Below, piece after piece: positions 43,374 through 56,189 of a stretch of 64,000 nt of DNA (positions within the stretch are counted from its first letter, which is position 1; the number at the start of each line of letters is the position of its first letter). The position numbers and the translations under genes are program-made. A model generated the notes under the pieces. It saw only the letters and a program-made list of their open reading frames with translations, was not told where the DNA came from and searched no databases. Source of the stretch: Plantago ovata (Eukaryota > Streptophyta > Magnoliopsida > Lamiales > Plantaginaceae); NCBI GenBank assembly GCA_028274465.1, contig CM051455.1, positions 116,473,547 to 116,537,546 of the forward strand, in the 5' to 3' direction.

Positions 43374-45371
43374 CTACACATGTCGCTTGCCATCCACCTC
43401 AAAAGTGCAAGTCCTTCGGTAGATGTCTATCACGGAGCATAGCTTAGTCAAGAACGGTCGTCCCAAGAGAACGACATTCCCCGTCCCAGGTGTAGACGCC
43501 GGCATAACTACAAAATTGGTGTATACAGAAGCTTCACCAATCTTGACCAATACATTATTCACAACGCCCTCGGGTCTCACAAAGGATCCATCCGCCAATT
43601 GCACAATAGCCTTATGCTCAGATAGTTTTCCAAGGCTACTCTTCTAGAACACATTCATAGGGAGCACATTAGTGTAGGATCCCGTGTCTAGTGTGGCACG
43701 GACATCTTCAAGCTCACCAATCCCGACCTTAACATCGAAACTTTGAGGGAGTGGCTCGGGATCCTCTTCACTCTCGTCAGAACCAAGGTCCTTCTCTTCT
43801 TCCTTAGCCTGTGGGGGCACTTCCTTCTTGCAACACTCGCACTTAGCAACCCTCTTGATGGTGATTTCAACAGGTAGATCACCCGCCAAGGTAATGGACA
43901 TCGACTTCTCAGTGTTGCTAGGCAGTTTGCCTTGCTCCCTACTTGCTCCTCGGTCGATCAACTCTTGCATCTTTTGTTGGGCAAGCCTAGTGCTCTATTC
44001 CAATCTATCAAGCCTTGCCCTAGTCTTCTCAGAATCTTCTTCATAACGTTTGAGAAAACTTTGGGTGTGATCAACCATTTTTTGCAAGTTCTCCATCAGT
44101 TGAGCCGACTTCGACTTCGGTTGCTCTTTCGGAGCGGGGTTTTCGCAGTGATCATTACCATAGTTAAGCCTACTACGGTCTTGGTTAGGGCCATAAGTTT
44201 GGCTAGCCGGTGCATATCCTTGATTGTTTCGGAACCCTGTTCTCCAAAATCCACCTCGAGGATTCCTACCATCTTGTCCGTAGCTAGCCTCTTGAGTACC
44301 AAACTCCGTAGCAAAGGCTTCCTCTTCGCCTCCTTGAGCCCAGTTGCCATCATCATACGCAAGCTCCGATCTACACATATGAGCCCCATGCCCATAGTTC
44401 TTGCATATTCGGCAAACTTCGTTCGAAATAGTTGTTCCAGTGGCGCTCTTGAGGACTTGTTTCAATTCGTTGGTAAAGCACTCGAATTGATCCCCATTCC
44501 CCCTATACATAGGGGCTTCTTGAGTCGGTGGAGCTTCAGGTCCACGTCTCCTAACCATCGCTCTTGGGTCCTTGAACTGCGAACCCTTAGCAAGCCTTTC
44601 GAAAACTGCACAGACGGCTTCTGCAGTTTCCTCCCAAATATTGCCTCGGCATTGGAAATCCACCACTTGTTGGTTCTCGAAGGTTAGTCCATTGTAGAAG
44701 TGTTGGACTAGGTCAGAAAGCTCAAAACCATGGTGAGGGCACTTGTTCGTGAGATCTTGGAACCTCTCAAACGCGGTGTAGATGGTCTCATCATAGTCTT
44801 GTTTGAATCCAGTGATTTGCGCCTTTAGCGCGGTAGTCAAGGTGTGAGGGAAGTATTTTTCCATGAAAGCGGAAAAAACGTTCTCCCAAGTGTCCAGCGA
44901 GCCTGCTGGTAGAGAACTCAACCATGACTTGGCTCTGTCGCCAAGCCCCATAGCAAAAACCTTCATCCTCAACTCATCCGTTGTTATTTCAGCTCCGGGT
45001 CGTGGGAGTTGGTTGACGAAATCATCGATATCGTGCAAGTACCCCATCACATCTTCCCTTGCTAAGCCATAGAACCTCGGAAGTTGTTGGAATGAGTGGT
45101 TCTTGATTTCCAGATCTCGAGTTGCAGACGAAAGAACAATCGCCGGTCCCCTCATACGATCCTTGGAGGGTTGAACCCATGCTTTCAGTGGTCTAGCTTC
45201 TGCCATTCCGTCGATTTCCTTGAAAAGACTGTGTAGAGATTCAGAGAAATCAGTATCCTCTATCTCCTCTAGTGCACGCCTTTGAAGTAGTCGCCTTCTT
45301 TGGTGGTAGACTCTGTCGATCTCAGCAATTGAATTAGCAAGCGGTGTTCCTCTAGATCGTGTATGTGGCAT
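43374..45371 (-). pseudogene. TR-GAG tandem: gag-protease ORF, unit b
   Basis: In the minus sense it opens with MPHTRSRGTP at 45371, as in copy A, and carries the zinc knuckle. It is interrupted by in-frame TAG codons near 43994 and near 43645 and by a premature stop at 43374. Protease DTGSYTN and the VVLLG motif remain. It is nearly full length but cannot be made without readthrough. Confidence 0.9.
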
Positions 45372-45511
45372 ACACTATCTGTAACAGACTAGGAGAGCAG
45401 TGTCAGAGAGAAAATAGGAAAACTAAAACTACTAGAACTAGGAATTGAATGCTGAAAATATAAACAAATTAAATAGAAAAAGGAGTATAGTCCCCGGCAG
45501 CGGCGCCAATT

Positions 45512-45644
45512 TGATGAACGCGTTGGGTGTCGTGTTCCAACGAAAATCAAATAAATTTGTTATTTAGCCAAAGGCAATTCACAACTACAACAAAAACCGT
45601 AGTGTAGCAGTAGAATAACCTCGAGTGTCGATCTCTAAGGACTA
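45512..45644 (-). repeat. TR-GAG tandem: LTR-c, left part
   Basis: The first 133 bp (plus-strand order) of the last LTR. It is interrupted at GACTA and resumes at 55077-56189, together about 1246 bp. Confidence 0.9.
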
Positions 45645-46923
45645 TGATGAATGTGTATTTTACACTTTCATTCGAGTCATTTTCACCTATTTTAGCTATC
45701 CTCTATGTTAATTTAGCTATATTTTAGTACATTTTATTAGAATAGTGTCACGTTTCCCTTTAGATTTTATTTTACAGGTTTTGGTTGAAATTCGGAGATT
45801 TATGGGCAATTATATTAAAGTCTACAAGGAATTGGTGTTCCAGAAGCCTATTTGGAGTATCTGAAGGTTTCCGGATAGGATTTGGAATCTAGGGGTCGAA
45901 TCTGGAGGTTAGAAGGCCATTAGAAGTCTGAAACCGAGTCCGAAAAGGTGAAGAAATCCAAATCCGCGTCGAAAACGCGGAAATTCCGCGTTTACACTGG
46001 GGGGCGAACCGCCCCAGCTCTCGGGCGAACCGCCACAGGAGTTTTTCGGGCCTATATATAGTTGTGTGTTTTCTCTCCGAAAATCATATCTTTCCAAGCC
46101 TACTTTCTCACATCTCTCTATAGTTTTAGGGAGGAACTTCCCGGGGCCTGTCCTGGGAGTTCCGTAGCTTAAGGGATACTTTTTCATAGCAGATTGGAGC
46201 GCGTAGGATCGCAATCATCCGGAGATTGACAACCTTCGGTAACTTTGTATCTTACAACTTTTATCTACTTATTTTATATTCTTTCAATATGTTTTCTTCT
46301 ATGATTGCTATTGATTGCATGCACATTATGAGTAGCTAAATTTATCGTTGGTGGTAGTATGTGAATTCTTAGCGAGGGAAGATAATCATGCTAATGGCTA
46401 TATCGCGCATTATACTCCGTGTCATTGCTTTATTTCGTTGATGAGTGGAAACCAAAAGTCTCGTATGTTGTATTGATCATTATGCACACTTGGACACTTG
46501 TCGACCAATCAGACCAAATTATCTTCGTAGTGTTGAATGATTACGGAACACAATAGGACGTTAGTTGTTGACGAGTCAGACCCATATTATCTTCGTAGTG
46601 CTTAATACTTACAACAGGACCCAAGATTCATTCAAAGATCTCTATGCAAGACCGAGGAATTTATGCATGATTATCGACCCATTATGTTAAGAAGGACCAT
46701 ACTATCACCAACCTCCATTATCTGCTTGAAAAACCCCCTATTGCTTTCTATTTGCTGTTTTATATATTCTTAATTAGATTTGATAAAGCTAGTATAGTCC
46801 TGAGAGAACGACACTCGAGTCATTCTGCTACTACACTACGGTTTTCGTTGTAGTTGTGGATTGCCTTTGGCTAAATAACAAATACATTTGATTGAACCGG
46901 GACTGACAAACTCGCGTTCATCA
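45645..46923 (+). repeat. TR-GAG plus copy: 5' LTR with promoter
   Basis: 1279 bp. Promoter block in order: CGCGG-AAATT-CCGCG palindrome (45976-45990), GGGGCG-AAC-CGCCCC (46001-46015), a weaker stem (46023-46033) and TATA box CTATATATAG (46052-46061). Here it reads in the direction of transcription. Confidence 0.92.
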
Positions 46924-46926
46924 AAT

Positions 46927-46944
46927 TGGCGCCGCTGCCGGGGA
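46927..46944 (+). other. Primer-binding site, TR-GAG plus copy
   Basis: TGGCGCCGCTGCCGGGGA, 3 nt after the LTR. tRNA-Asp type. Confidence 0.88.
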
Positions 46945-47086
46945 CTATACACCTTTTTTCTGTTTAATTTGTTTATATTTACAGCTTTAGATTCCTAATT
47001 CTTTTAGTTTTTGTTTTCCTTTTTAATCTCTCTCTGCTTTCCTAGTTTGTTTCTAATCACTTTACCTAGTCTGTCACAGATAGTGT

Positions 47087-49185
47087 ATGCCGCATACACG
47101 TTCTGCAGGAACACCGCTTGCTAATTCAATTGCTGAGATCGATAGAGTCTACCACCAGATAAGGCGACTACTTGAAAGGCGCGCACTAGAGGAAATAGAG
47201 GAAACCGATTTCTCTGAATCTCTAATTAGTCTATTCAAGGAAATCGACGGAATGGCAGAAGCTAGACCACTGAAGGCATGGGTACAACCCACCAAGGATC
47301 GTATGAGGGGACCGGCGATTGTTCTTTCGCCTGCAACCCGAGATCTGGAAATCAAGAACCACGCATTCCAACAACTTCCGAGGTTCTATAGCTTATCAAG
47401 GGAAGATGTGATGGGATACTTGAACGATATCGATGATTTCGTCAACCAACTCCCACGACCCGGAGCTGACATAACCACGGATGAGTTAAGGATGAAGGTT
47501 TTTGCAATGGGACTTGGCGACAGAGCCAAGTCATGGCTGAGCTCTCTTCCAGCAAGCTCGTTGGACACTTGGGAAAAGATTTTTTCAGCTTTCATGGAGA
47601 AATACTTCCCACACACTCTGACTACCGCGCTCAAGGCGCAGATCACTGGATTCAAGCAAGACTATGATGAGACCATCTACACCGCGTTCGAGAGGTTCCA
47701 AGATCTCACGAACAAGTGCCCTCACCATGGTTTTGAACTCTCTGACCTAGTCCAACACTTCTACAATGGACTAACCTTCGAGAACCAACAAGTGGTGGAT
47801 TTCCAATGCCGAGGCAATATTTCGAAAGGCTTGCTAAGGGTTCACAGTTCAAGGACCCAAGAGCAATGGTTAGGAGACGTGGACCTGAAGCTCCACCGAC
47901 TCAAGAAGCCCCTATGTACAGGGGGAATGGGGATCAATTCGAGTGCTTTACCAACGAATTGAAGCAAGTCCTCAAGAGCGCCACCGGAACAACTGTTTCG
48001 AACGAAGTATGCCGAATATGCAAGAACTATGGGCATGGGGCTCATATGTGTAGATCGGAGCTGGCATACGATGATGGAAACTGGGCTCGAGGAGGGGAAG
48101 AAGAAGCCTTTGCTACGGAGTTTGGTACTCAAGAAGTTAGCTACGGACAAGACGGTAGGAATCCTCGAGGTGTATTTTGGAGAAGAGGATACCGTAACAA
48201 TCAAGGATATGCGCCGGCTAACCAAACTTATGGACCTAACCAAGACCGTAGTAGGCTAAACTATGGTAATGATCACTGCGAAAATCCCGCTCCGAAAGAG
48301 CCACCGAAGTCGAAGACGGCTCTACTGATGGAGAACTTGCAGAAGATGGTTGATCACACACAAAGTTTTCTCAAACAGTATGCAGAGGATTCCGAGAAAA
48401 CTAGGGCAAGGCTTGATAAGTTGGAGGAGAGCACTAGGCTTGCCCATCAAAAGATGCAAGAGTTGATCGACCGAAAACTGCCTAGCAGCACTGTGAAGTC
48501 GAATGCCATCACATTGGCTGATGATGTACCAGACGAAATCACCATCAGGAAGGTTGTTAGGTGCAAGAAATGCATTAAGGAAGAACTCCTACAGGCTGGG
48601 GAGGAAGAGAAGTGTCTTGGTTCTGACACGAGTGATGAGGAGCAAGAGGATCCCGAACCACTCCCTAAAAGTTTCGATGTTAAGGTAGGGATTGGTGAGC
48701 TTGAAGATGTCCGTGCCACACTAGATACGGGATCCAACTCAAACATAATTCCTTTGAATGTGTTTGAAAAGAGCAACATTGGAAAACTATATGAGCAAAG
48801 GGCTATTGTACAACTGGCGGATGGATCCTTTATGAGACCGGAGGGTGTTGTGAAAAATGTCTTGGTCAAGATTGGTGAAGCATCTATATACACCAATTTT
48901 GTAGTTATGCCGGCGTCTGCACCTGGAACGGGGGATGTCATACTCTTAGGGCAAACATTCTTGACTAAACTACGCTCGGTGATGGATATCTACCAAAGAA
49001 CTTGCACCATCGAAGTGAATGGCAAGCAACACGTGTTGCAAGCCATACCTGATCCACCTGAACCGCCTGATATTACTACTCACTACTGTGGTCTTGCAGC
49101 CTATATTCTTTCTTATTCACAGGTTCGTGGCATGGAAAGGAGATCAATGAAGGGGAAGCCTAGTACCCGCAAAAAGAAGAGATAG
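47087..49185 (+). pseudogene. TR-GAG plus copy: gag-protease, frameshifted
   Basis: Open from 47087, nearly identical to copy A. It loses about 35 nt between ..GGCAATATT and TTCGAAAGG (near 47822), which removes the WEKTAEAV region and shifts the frame. The rest is open in the other frame from 47806 to 49185, with the zinc knuckle, coiled coil, protease DTG (DTGSNSNIIP) and VILLG. The single deletion is the only obvious lesion. Confidence 0.9.
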
Positions 49186-50262
49186 GCGCAGACAGGAGTC
49201 GAGTCAAAGACTTTAAACAATGACGCTATCTGGGAGGCAACCCGGAATTTTTACCGCTTTCTTTACTACTTTTCTGCATGCATTCATTCTTGAACTATTT
49301 GCTTCTCATATGCGAATTTGTTCATGTCTGTGTCGTATATGCTTTTGTTTGAGTGAGAATTTTCGAGTGGTTTTTTGAAAAAAAATTAGTTTCGGGATTT
49401 AAACCGCATTTTCTGACATCCGGACCCGTCTCCCCGCATTGGGGAGCACGGGGCGAACCGCCCCACAGTCCCAGATCTTAAAAACACGGATTTCAACCCC
49501 AAAACCCTATTTTCTTCATTCTTCTTCATCCATACTCCCAAAAAACCCGAAAAGTGCGATTTTGCTTCTAAATCTTCATAACTTCTTCATTTCTTGACCA
49601 AATTGAGTGTTCTTTAGCTTAATTCGAAGCCTACTACACGATTTATCATCCTATCCGAACAGATTTCATCATAATTCGTTAGATTTGCAGATCTGAGGTA
49701 TCATCCTTAGAACCCTAAATTTCAAATTTGGGGGTTTTCTATTTTGAGCTTCAATTATGCTTATTTGATGCATGGGTATGTTGTTTGTGTGATTAGATGT
49801 GTTATTTACTTTCAATTGCATGCTCAATTTTTCTTGGATTGTTGGTTTAGGTATTTGGCTGCTAGATGATATATCTTGTTCTGCAATATGTCTTTATCTT
49901 TGATTTCTCGCATATGAATGTGTTTATTGGTGTAATGTTGGTGGATTTGGCGATAGAATGCTTAAATTGTTGAGTATGAGGATTTATGGTGCTAGAATTT
50001 TTGCGCTGCTATGGTATGAATTGAGCCTTGTTATAAAGGATATTGGTTGTCTAGTGAAAGCATGATGTGATGTATTGCATGTAGAAGTTACGTTGGTATG
50101 TTGCATGATGAAGAAGCTAGGCTAGACATTGCGGTTTGGGGAGTTTGACTGCTGATTCTATCACTCGTATTTTTCGTTTTTACACTGGCATATATTTGAG
50201 TCTGTTTTTTGTCATACGAGGTGCTAATAGCTGTTTGTAGGTACCATACCAAGGGAAGGGAG
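49186..50262 (+). other. Leader exon and predicted intron of the accessory unit, plus copy
   Basis: GC stem (GGGGCG-AAC-CGCCCC) near 49450, pyrimidine-rich leader 49500-49697, donor GAG|GTATCA after 49697, then an AT-rich predicted intron to TGTTTGTAG at 50240. It mirrors copy A. Cut at 50262 by a solo LTR. Confidence 0.4.
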
Positions 50263-51542
50263 TGATGAACCGGGAATTTGTCGGGTTCCGATTCAAGCAA
50301 ATAAAATTTGTTATTTAGCCAAAGGCAATCCACAACTACAACGAAAACCGTAGTGTAGTAGTAGAATGACTCGAGTGTCGTTCTCTCAGGACTATAACTA
50401 GCTTTATCTGTTTAACAAGAGAATATAAAACAACAAATAGAAAGCAATAGGGGGTTTTCAAGCAGATAATGGAGGTTGGTGATAGTATGGTCCTTCTTAA
50501 CATAATGGGTCGATAATCATGCATAAATTCCTCGGTCTTGCATAGAGATCTTTGAATGAATCCTGGGTCCTGTTGTAAGAATTAAGCACTACGAAGATAA
50601 TATGGGGTCTGACCTGTCAACAACTAACGTCCTATTGTGTTCCGTAATCATTCAACACTACGAAGATATTTAAACTTCTGATTGGTCGACAAGTGTCCAA
50701 GTGTGCATAATAATCAATACAACATACGAGAATTTTGGTTTCCACTCATCAACGAAATAAAGCAATGACACGGAGTATAATGCGCGATATAGCCATTAGC
50801 ATGATTATCTTCCCTCGCTAAGAATTCACATACTACCACCAACGATAAATTTAGCTACTCATAGGCATGCAATCAATAGCAATCATAGAAGAAAACATAT
50901 TGAAAGAATATAAAATAAGTAGATAAAAGTTGTAAGACACAAAGTTACCGAAGGTTGTCAATCTCCGGATGATTGTGGTCCTACGAGCTCCAATCTGCTA
51001 TGAAAAAGTATCCCCTAAGCTATGGAACTCCCAGGACAGGCCCCGGGAAGTTCCTCCCTAAAACTATAGAGAGAGGTGAGAAAGTAGGCTTGGAAAGATA
51101 TGATTTTCGGAGAAAAAACTCGCAACTATATATAGGCCCGAAATAACTCTGGGGCGGTTCGCCCGAGAGCTGGGGCGGTTCGCCCCCCAGTATTTCGCGG
51201 AATTTCCGCGTTTTTCGACGCGGATTTGGATTTCATCACCTTTTCTGACTCGGTTTCAGACTTCTAATGGCCTTCTAACCTCCAGATTCGACCCCTAGAC
51301 TCCAATTCCTATCCGGAAACCTTCAGATACTCCAAATAGGCTTCTGGAACACCAATTCCTTGTAGACTTCAATATAATTGCCCGTAAATCTCCGAATTTC
51401 AACCAAAACCTGTAAAATAAAATCTAAAGGGAAACGTGACATTATTCTAATAAAATGTACTAAAATATAGCTAAATTAACATAGAGGATAGCTAAAATAG
51501 GTGAAAAAGACTCGAATGAAAGTGTAAAATACACATTCATCA
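50263..51542 (-). mobile_element. Solo TR-GAG LTR inside the plus-strand TR-GAG copy
   Basis: 1280 bp, minus orientation, flanked by the perfect duplication GGGAG (50258-50262 and 51543-51547). It splits the exon of the accessory unit just before its ORF. Confidence 0.92.
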
Positions 51543-51556
51543 GGGAGCATTCCCGT

Positions 51557-51913
51557 ATGATTGCTGTGAAGAACCATGTCAAGGAAGGTGATCTGGCTAG
51601 ATGTGCGCTCGAGCCAAGGAGTTTTGCAACAACGTCGTGGATTATCCGAGAGGAGGAGCTAGAGTACACATGGAGTAAGGACTCCTATGCCTATTCATGC
51701 ACCACCGAAGGGACAGAAACCGTTATTACATCATCACTCCATCACGAGGACTGCAGAGTTCGAGTGAACTGGATGGCACCGGGACATTCTCGCAGCGACG
51801 GATTTGATCTTGAGTTCGCAGTTGCTAGAAGGTTCCAAAGCGCTAGCTTGGTTCCAAAACATAATGACATGGGTACACAGTCCCTCGTTGGGGCGCCCTT
51901 TGCCAACCTCTGA
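51557..51913 (+). CDS. 118-codon accessory ORF of the plus-strand TR-GAG copy
   Basis: Same length and start context as 20094-20450 in copy A. About 15-16 of 118 residues differ by my count, including changes at several charged positions. No known domain. Beyond it (51914-52260) both copies also share a second acidic Asp/Ser-rich piece (HTGN(N/D)DSDRGV), so the conserved unit is larger than the ORF and may have another exon after an acceptor-like CTTCAACAG (52079). Confidence 0.4.
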   Translation: MIAVKNHVKEGDLARCALEPRSFATTSWIIREEELEYTWSKDSYAYSCTTEGTETVITSSLHHEDCRVRVNWMAPGHSRSDGFDLEFAVARRFQSASLVPKHNDMGTQSLVGAPFANL

Positions 51914-52260
51914 AGTGAGCATCATATTGACATCGGGCAGAGCAACAGTGGAGAATGTGGTCGAAATTGGAGAAAAAGGTAGAAGACTTCTGAGTAACCG
52001 AGCAACCTACTGTAACCTTCTTGTGGTGTAAATCGTTGGAGGGGGAGGTCCTGATACCACTGCCCTTTCCCCTTCAACAGTTCACATCCCATTGGAGGGC
52101 TACAGGATGGAGGATTCCATAACATCGGCGTCTGGTCTTGATAATTCTACCTGCCACTGCAACTCTACTGGTGATGATGATGGTGACAGTAGTGATGATG
52201 AAGGCCATACAGGCAATGATGATTCTGATAGAGGAGTTGATCCTGACCGGCCTAAAAATT

Positions 52261-53828
52261 GAACTACCGCAACCACCAGAAGACCTGATGTCACACTATG
52301 AAGCTCACGGGGGAGGCCCAATAAATCACAAGCAGCATACTCAGCCGACCGAGGCCAAAACATGGGGTAACATCTAGTATCACATCTTATTATCTCATTT
52401 TCTTACTGCTAGGGACTAGCGTTAATTTCATGAGGGGGATGGGATTTAAGTGATTTGATGTTGTTAGTTTGGAGCTTGGCATTGGTAGGATGAGTATAGT
52501 ACCTCGCATGCTTTATCATTTGCATTTGCACGTTTACTGCTTTCCTAGGATAGTTTTTGCATGTTTTATATGGAGTCTATTGCCGAATTTTTTGAACTTT
52601 TTTATTGGGTAGATCAACTAGCTATGCCATTAATCGTATGCTTCATTTCTATGAATTTGTTTGAGGTTTTTCTCGCTTGGCTTGTCACATTTATGTATTG
52701 CACTTAGTTAAGCATGGTAGTCTCGACATCACTTAGTGGTGTTTTCTCTACTGCGGTTCACGAAGGCCTTTATAATAGGATGATGCATGTTAGGGTCTTA
52801 TGTTGTTTTCCTGAGTAATTATGTACCTAAGAGGCAACAAGTCTTCACCATGCTTTGAGATTGCTAAATGCCTAGGAAGGAGGTAGTGTGAGGTTGTGTG
52901 ATCCTTTGTTTATAACCTATTCTTCCGAATAGGTTTGGGGAGGGGGTTACACCATCATAGACTTGTTTCTGTTTTTCATTTTTCGTATCGTGAGGTTATT
53001 TTTCCTTTTCTGTGAATTTTGTACTCCAACCTATTCTTTCGAATAGGTTTGCGGAAGTCGTGTGAGTCTTTTTTTCTTTTTGTTATGCTACTGCTGGCTA
53101 GAAAAAATAAAAAAAGAAGAAAGAAAAATTCCAGAAAAAAAGAGAAAAAGAAAAAAGAATCTGGAAAGAAAAAAAAAAGAAGAAGACCCCAAAAAAGCAA
53201 AGAAGGGTCCAAAAAATAAAGTCAAATAGCAGTTTAGCAAAGTTTGAGTCTTTTCAATTTTTCGTATTGTTCGTAATTGTGTTTTTCTATTTTTTATCTT
53301 TTTTGTCTTAAGTGTCATCTGTTCTAGACCACCCTCGTCCTGTCATTCAGGAAGTGGTGAATAGCTTAAGACTTTACTTGAGAGATGGGTAGAATAGGGG
53401 AGTGTTATCTTTTATAGGGAACCCTCCTTCGTTTAATGAGAGCCAGTACTGGTTCGACCTCTTTTGAGGAAAAGTCTTAACATGGTGGAACAGCAGTAAC
53501 TCCTCAGTTTCATAGGCACGGGGCAACCATTCGTATCTTAGCATGCATCATTACGTCGTCACTGACTAGGTCCAGGTAGAGAATGTTACGAGAGACTATC
53601 TTGTCTTGACATAAGTGTTTATGTGGATGTGTATAAGTCAATCGAGGTATTCTTCAACCTATATTCATGCTTTGATTTATATGGTTTTTGTTCATATGTT
53701 ATTTGGAAGATTCAGTAATTTAGTTCATTTTATTTGGCATGAAACTCCATTTTTGAGTCTTGCATGTTTTTTGTATTAGAGTCTAGCTTTGTTGCTTGAG
53801 GACAAGCAAAGGTTCGGTTTGGGGAGTT
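52261..53828 (+). other. TR-GAG plus copy: 3' non-coding region
   Basis: Two hairpins (52914-52935 and 53028-53049), a purine tract (53095-53215), then TTCGGTTTGGGGAGTT polypurine before the LTR. No ORF is supported. Confidence 0.7.
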
Positions 53829-55071
53829 TGATGAATGTGTATTTTACACTTTCATTCGAGTCTTTTTCACCTATTTTAGCTATCCTCTATGTTAATTTAG
53901 CTATATTTTAGTTCATTTTATTTTACAGGTTTTGGTTGAAATTCGGAGATTTACGGGCAATTATATTAAAGTCTACAAGGAATTGGTGTTCCAGAAGCCT
54001 ATTTGGAGTATCTGAAGGTTTCCGGATAGGATTTGGAGTCTAGGGGTCGAATCTGGAGGTTAGAAGGCCATTAGAAGTCTGAAACCGAGTCCGAAAAGGT
54101 GAAGAAATCCAAATCCGCGTCGAAAACGCGGAAATTCCGCGTTTACACTGGGGGGCGAACCGCCCCAGCTCTCTGGCGAACCGCCCCAGGAGTTTTTCAG
54201 GCCTATATATAGTTGCGAGTTTTCTCTCCGAAAATCATATCTTTCCAAGCCTACTTTCTCACCTCTCTCTATAGTTTTAGGGAGGAATTCCCGGGGTCTG
54301 TCCTGGGAGTTCCGTAGCTTAGGGGATACTTTTTCATAGCAGATTGGAGCGCGTAGGATCGCAATCATCCGGAGATTGACAACCTTCGGTAACTTTGTAT
54401 CTTACAACTTTTATCTACTTATTTTATATTCTTTCAATATGTTTTCTTCTATGATTGCTATTGATTGCATGCACATTATGAGTAGCTAAATTTATCGTTG
54501 GTGGTAGTATGTGAATTCTTAGCGAGGGAAGATAATCATGCTAATGGCTATATCGCGCATTATACTCCGTGTCATTGCTTTATTTCGTTGATGAGTGGAA
54601 ACCAAAATTCTCGTATGTTGTATTGATCATTATGCACACTTGGACACTTGTCGACCAATCAGACCAAATTATCTTCGTAGTGTTGAATGATTACGGAACA
54701 CAATAGGACGTTAGTTGTTGACGAGTCAGACCCATATTATCTTCGTAGTGCTTAATACTTACAACAGGACCCAAGATTCATTCAAAGATCTCTATGCAAG
54801 ACCGAGGAATTTATGCATGATTATCGACCCATTATGTTAAGAAGGACCATACTATCACCAACCTCCATTATCTGCTTGAAAAACCCCCTATTGCTTTCTA
54901 TTTGCTGTTTTATATTCTTAATTAGATTTGATAAAGCTAGTATAGTCCTGAGAGAACGACACTCGAGTCATTCTGCTACTACACTACGGTTTTCGTTGTA
55001 GTTGTGGATTGCCTTTGGCTAAATAACAAATACATTTGATTGAACCGGGACTGACAAACTCGCGTTCATCA
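53829..55071 (+). repeat. TR-GAG plus copy: 3' LTR
   Basis: 1243 bp, lacking about 36 bp present in the 5' LTR in the CATTTTATT region (near 53915), probably by deletion between short repeats. Otherwise very similar. Confidence 0.92.
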
Positions 55072-55076
55072 GACTA

Positions 55077-56189
55077 TAACTAGCTTTATCTAATCTAATT
55101 TAGAATATAAAACAGCATACGGTTTAGCAAAGGTTATTCTTAACAGATAATAGAGATTGGTGATAGTATGGTCCTTCAAAGCATAACGGGTTAATAATCA
55201 TGCATAAATTCCTCGGTTTTGCATAGAGATCTTTGATCAATGAATTGTCTAGTTGTAATTATCAAACACTACGAAGATATAGATTTAGATAGGTCAAAGA
55301 CCAATGAATTGTCCAATTGTGTTCAGTAATTAATCAACAATACGAAGATAGAGATTTAGATATATCAAAGAAATAAACCAATAACTCAGAGTATAATGCG
55401 CGATATAGCCATTAGCATAATTATTAACCCTTCGCTAAGAATTCACATACTATCACCAACGAGAAGTTTAGCTACTCATAGTTGTCATGCAATCAACAGA
55501 AATCATAGAAGAAAACATGTTTAAAGATATATAAAAATAAGTAGAAAAACTGTAAGATACAATGTTACCGAAGGTTGTCAATCTCCGAAGAATCGCGATC
55601 TTACAAGCTCCAAACTGCTATGAAAAAGTATCTCCTAAGCTAAGAACCCCGAGAACTGGCTCTGGGGAATTCCTACCTAAAACTACAGAGAAAGGTGAGA
55701 GAAAAGGTCTGGAAAAGTATGAAAAACGGAGAAAAACTGAGCAACTATATATAGGCTACGAATTGTGTGGGGCGAAGGGCCCCACACACCGGGCAATTCG
55801 CCTGGTGTGGGGCGATTCGCCCCACGTCCCGGGCGATTCGCCCGGGAGTATTTTTTGGCCTAAAACGCGTTTTTGGATCTCTTCCCCTTTTCGGACTCGG
55901 TTTCTGACTTCTAGTGGCCTTCTAGCCTCCAGATTCGACCCCTAGACTTCAAATCCTATCCGGAATCTTTCAGATACTCCAATTAGGCTTCTGGAACACC
56001 AATTCCTTGTCTACTTCAATATATTTGCTTGGAAATCCTCATTTTTCAACCAAAACCTGTAAAATAAAGACTAAAGGGAAACGTGACACTATTCTAATAA
56101 AATGCACTAAAATATAGCTAAATTAACATAGAGGATAGCTAAAATAGGTGAAAAAGACTCGAATGAAAGTGTAAAATACACATTCATCA
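55077..56189 (-). repeat. TR-GAG tandem: LTR-c, right part
   Basis: Completes the LTR started at 45512 and ends with ACATTCATCA at the ATGAT duplication in S1. Confidence 0.9.

Larger units (their letters stand above)
45645..55071 (+). mobile_element. TR-GAG element, plus-strand copy, inside LTR-c
   Basis: LTRs 45645-46923 and 53829-55071, bounded by the duplication GACTA (45640-45644 and 55072-55076). It carries gag-protease (47087-49185) and the accessory unit (subfamily A), and is itself interrupted by a solo LTR (50263-51542). It is inserted in a relative of its own family in opposite orientation. Confidence 0.93.
38972..56189 (-). mobile_element. Three-LTR tandem TR-GAG element
   Basis: One duplication, ATGAT (38967-38971 and 56190-56194), bounds a head-to-tail array in minus orientation: truncated LTR-a, gag-a, LTR-b, complete internal region b, then LTR-c, which is split by a plus-strand copy. 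Units a and b are very similar and both lack the accessory unit (subfamily B, with GGGGCG-ATT-CGCCCC stems). One TSD pair around three LTRs means recombination after, or during, a single insertion. Confidence 0.88.
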
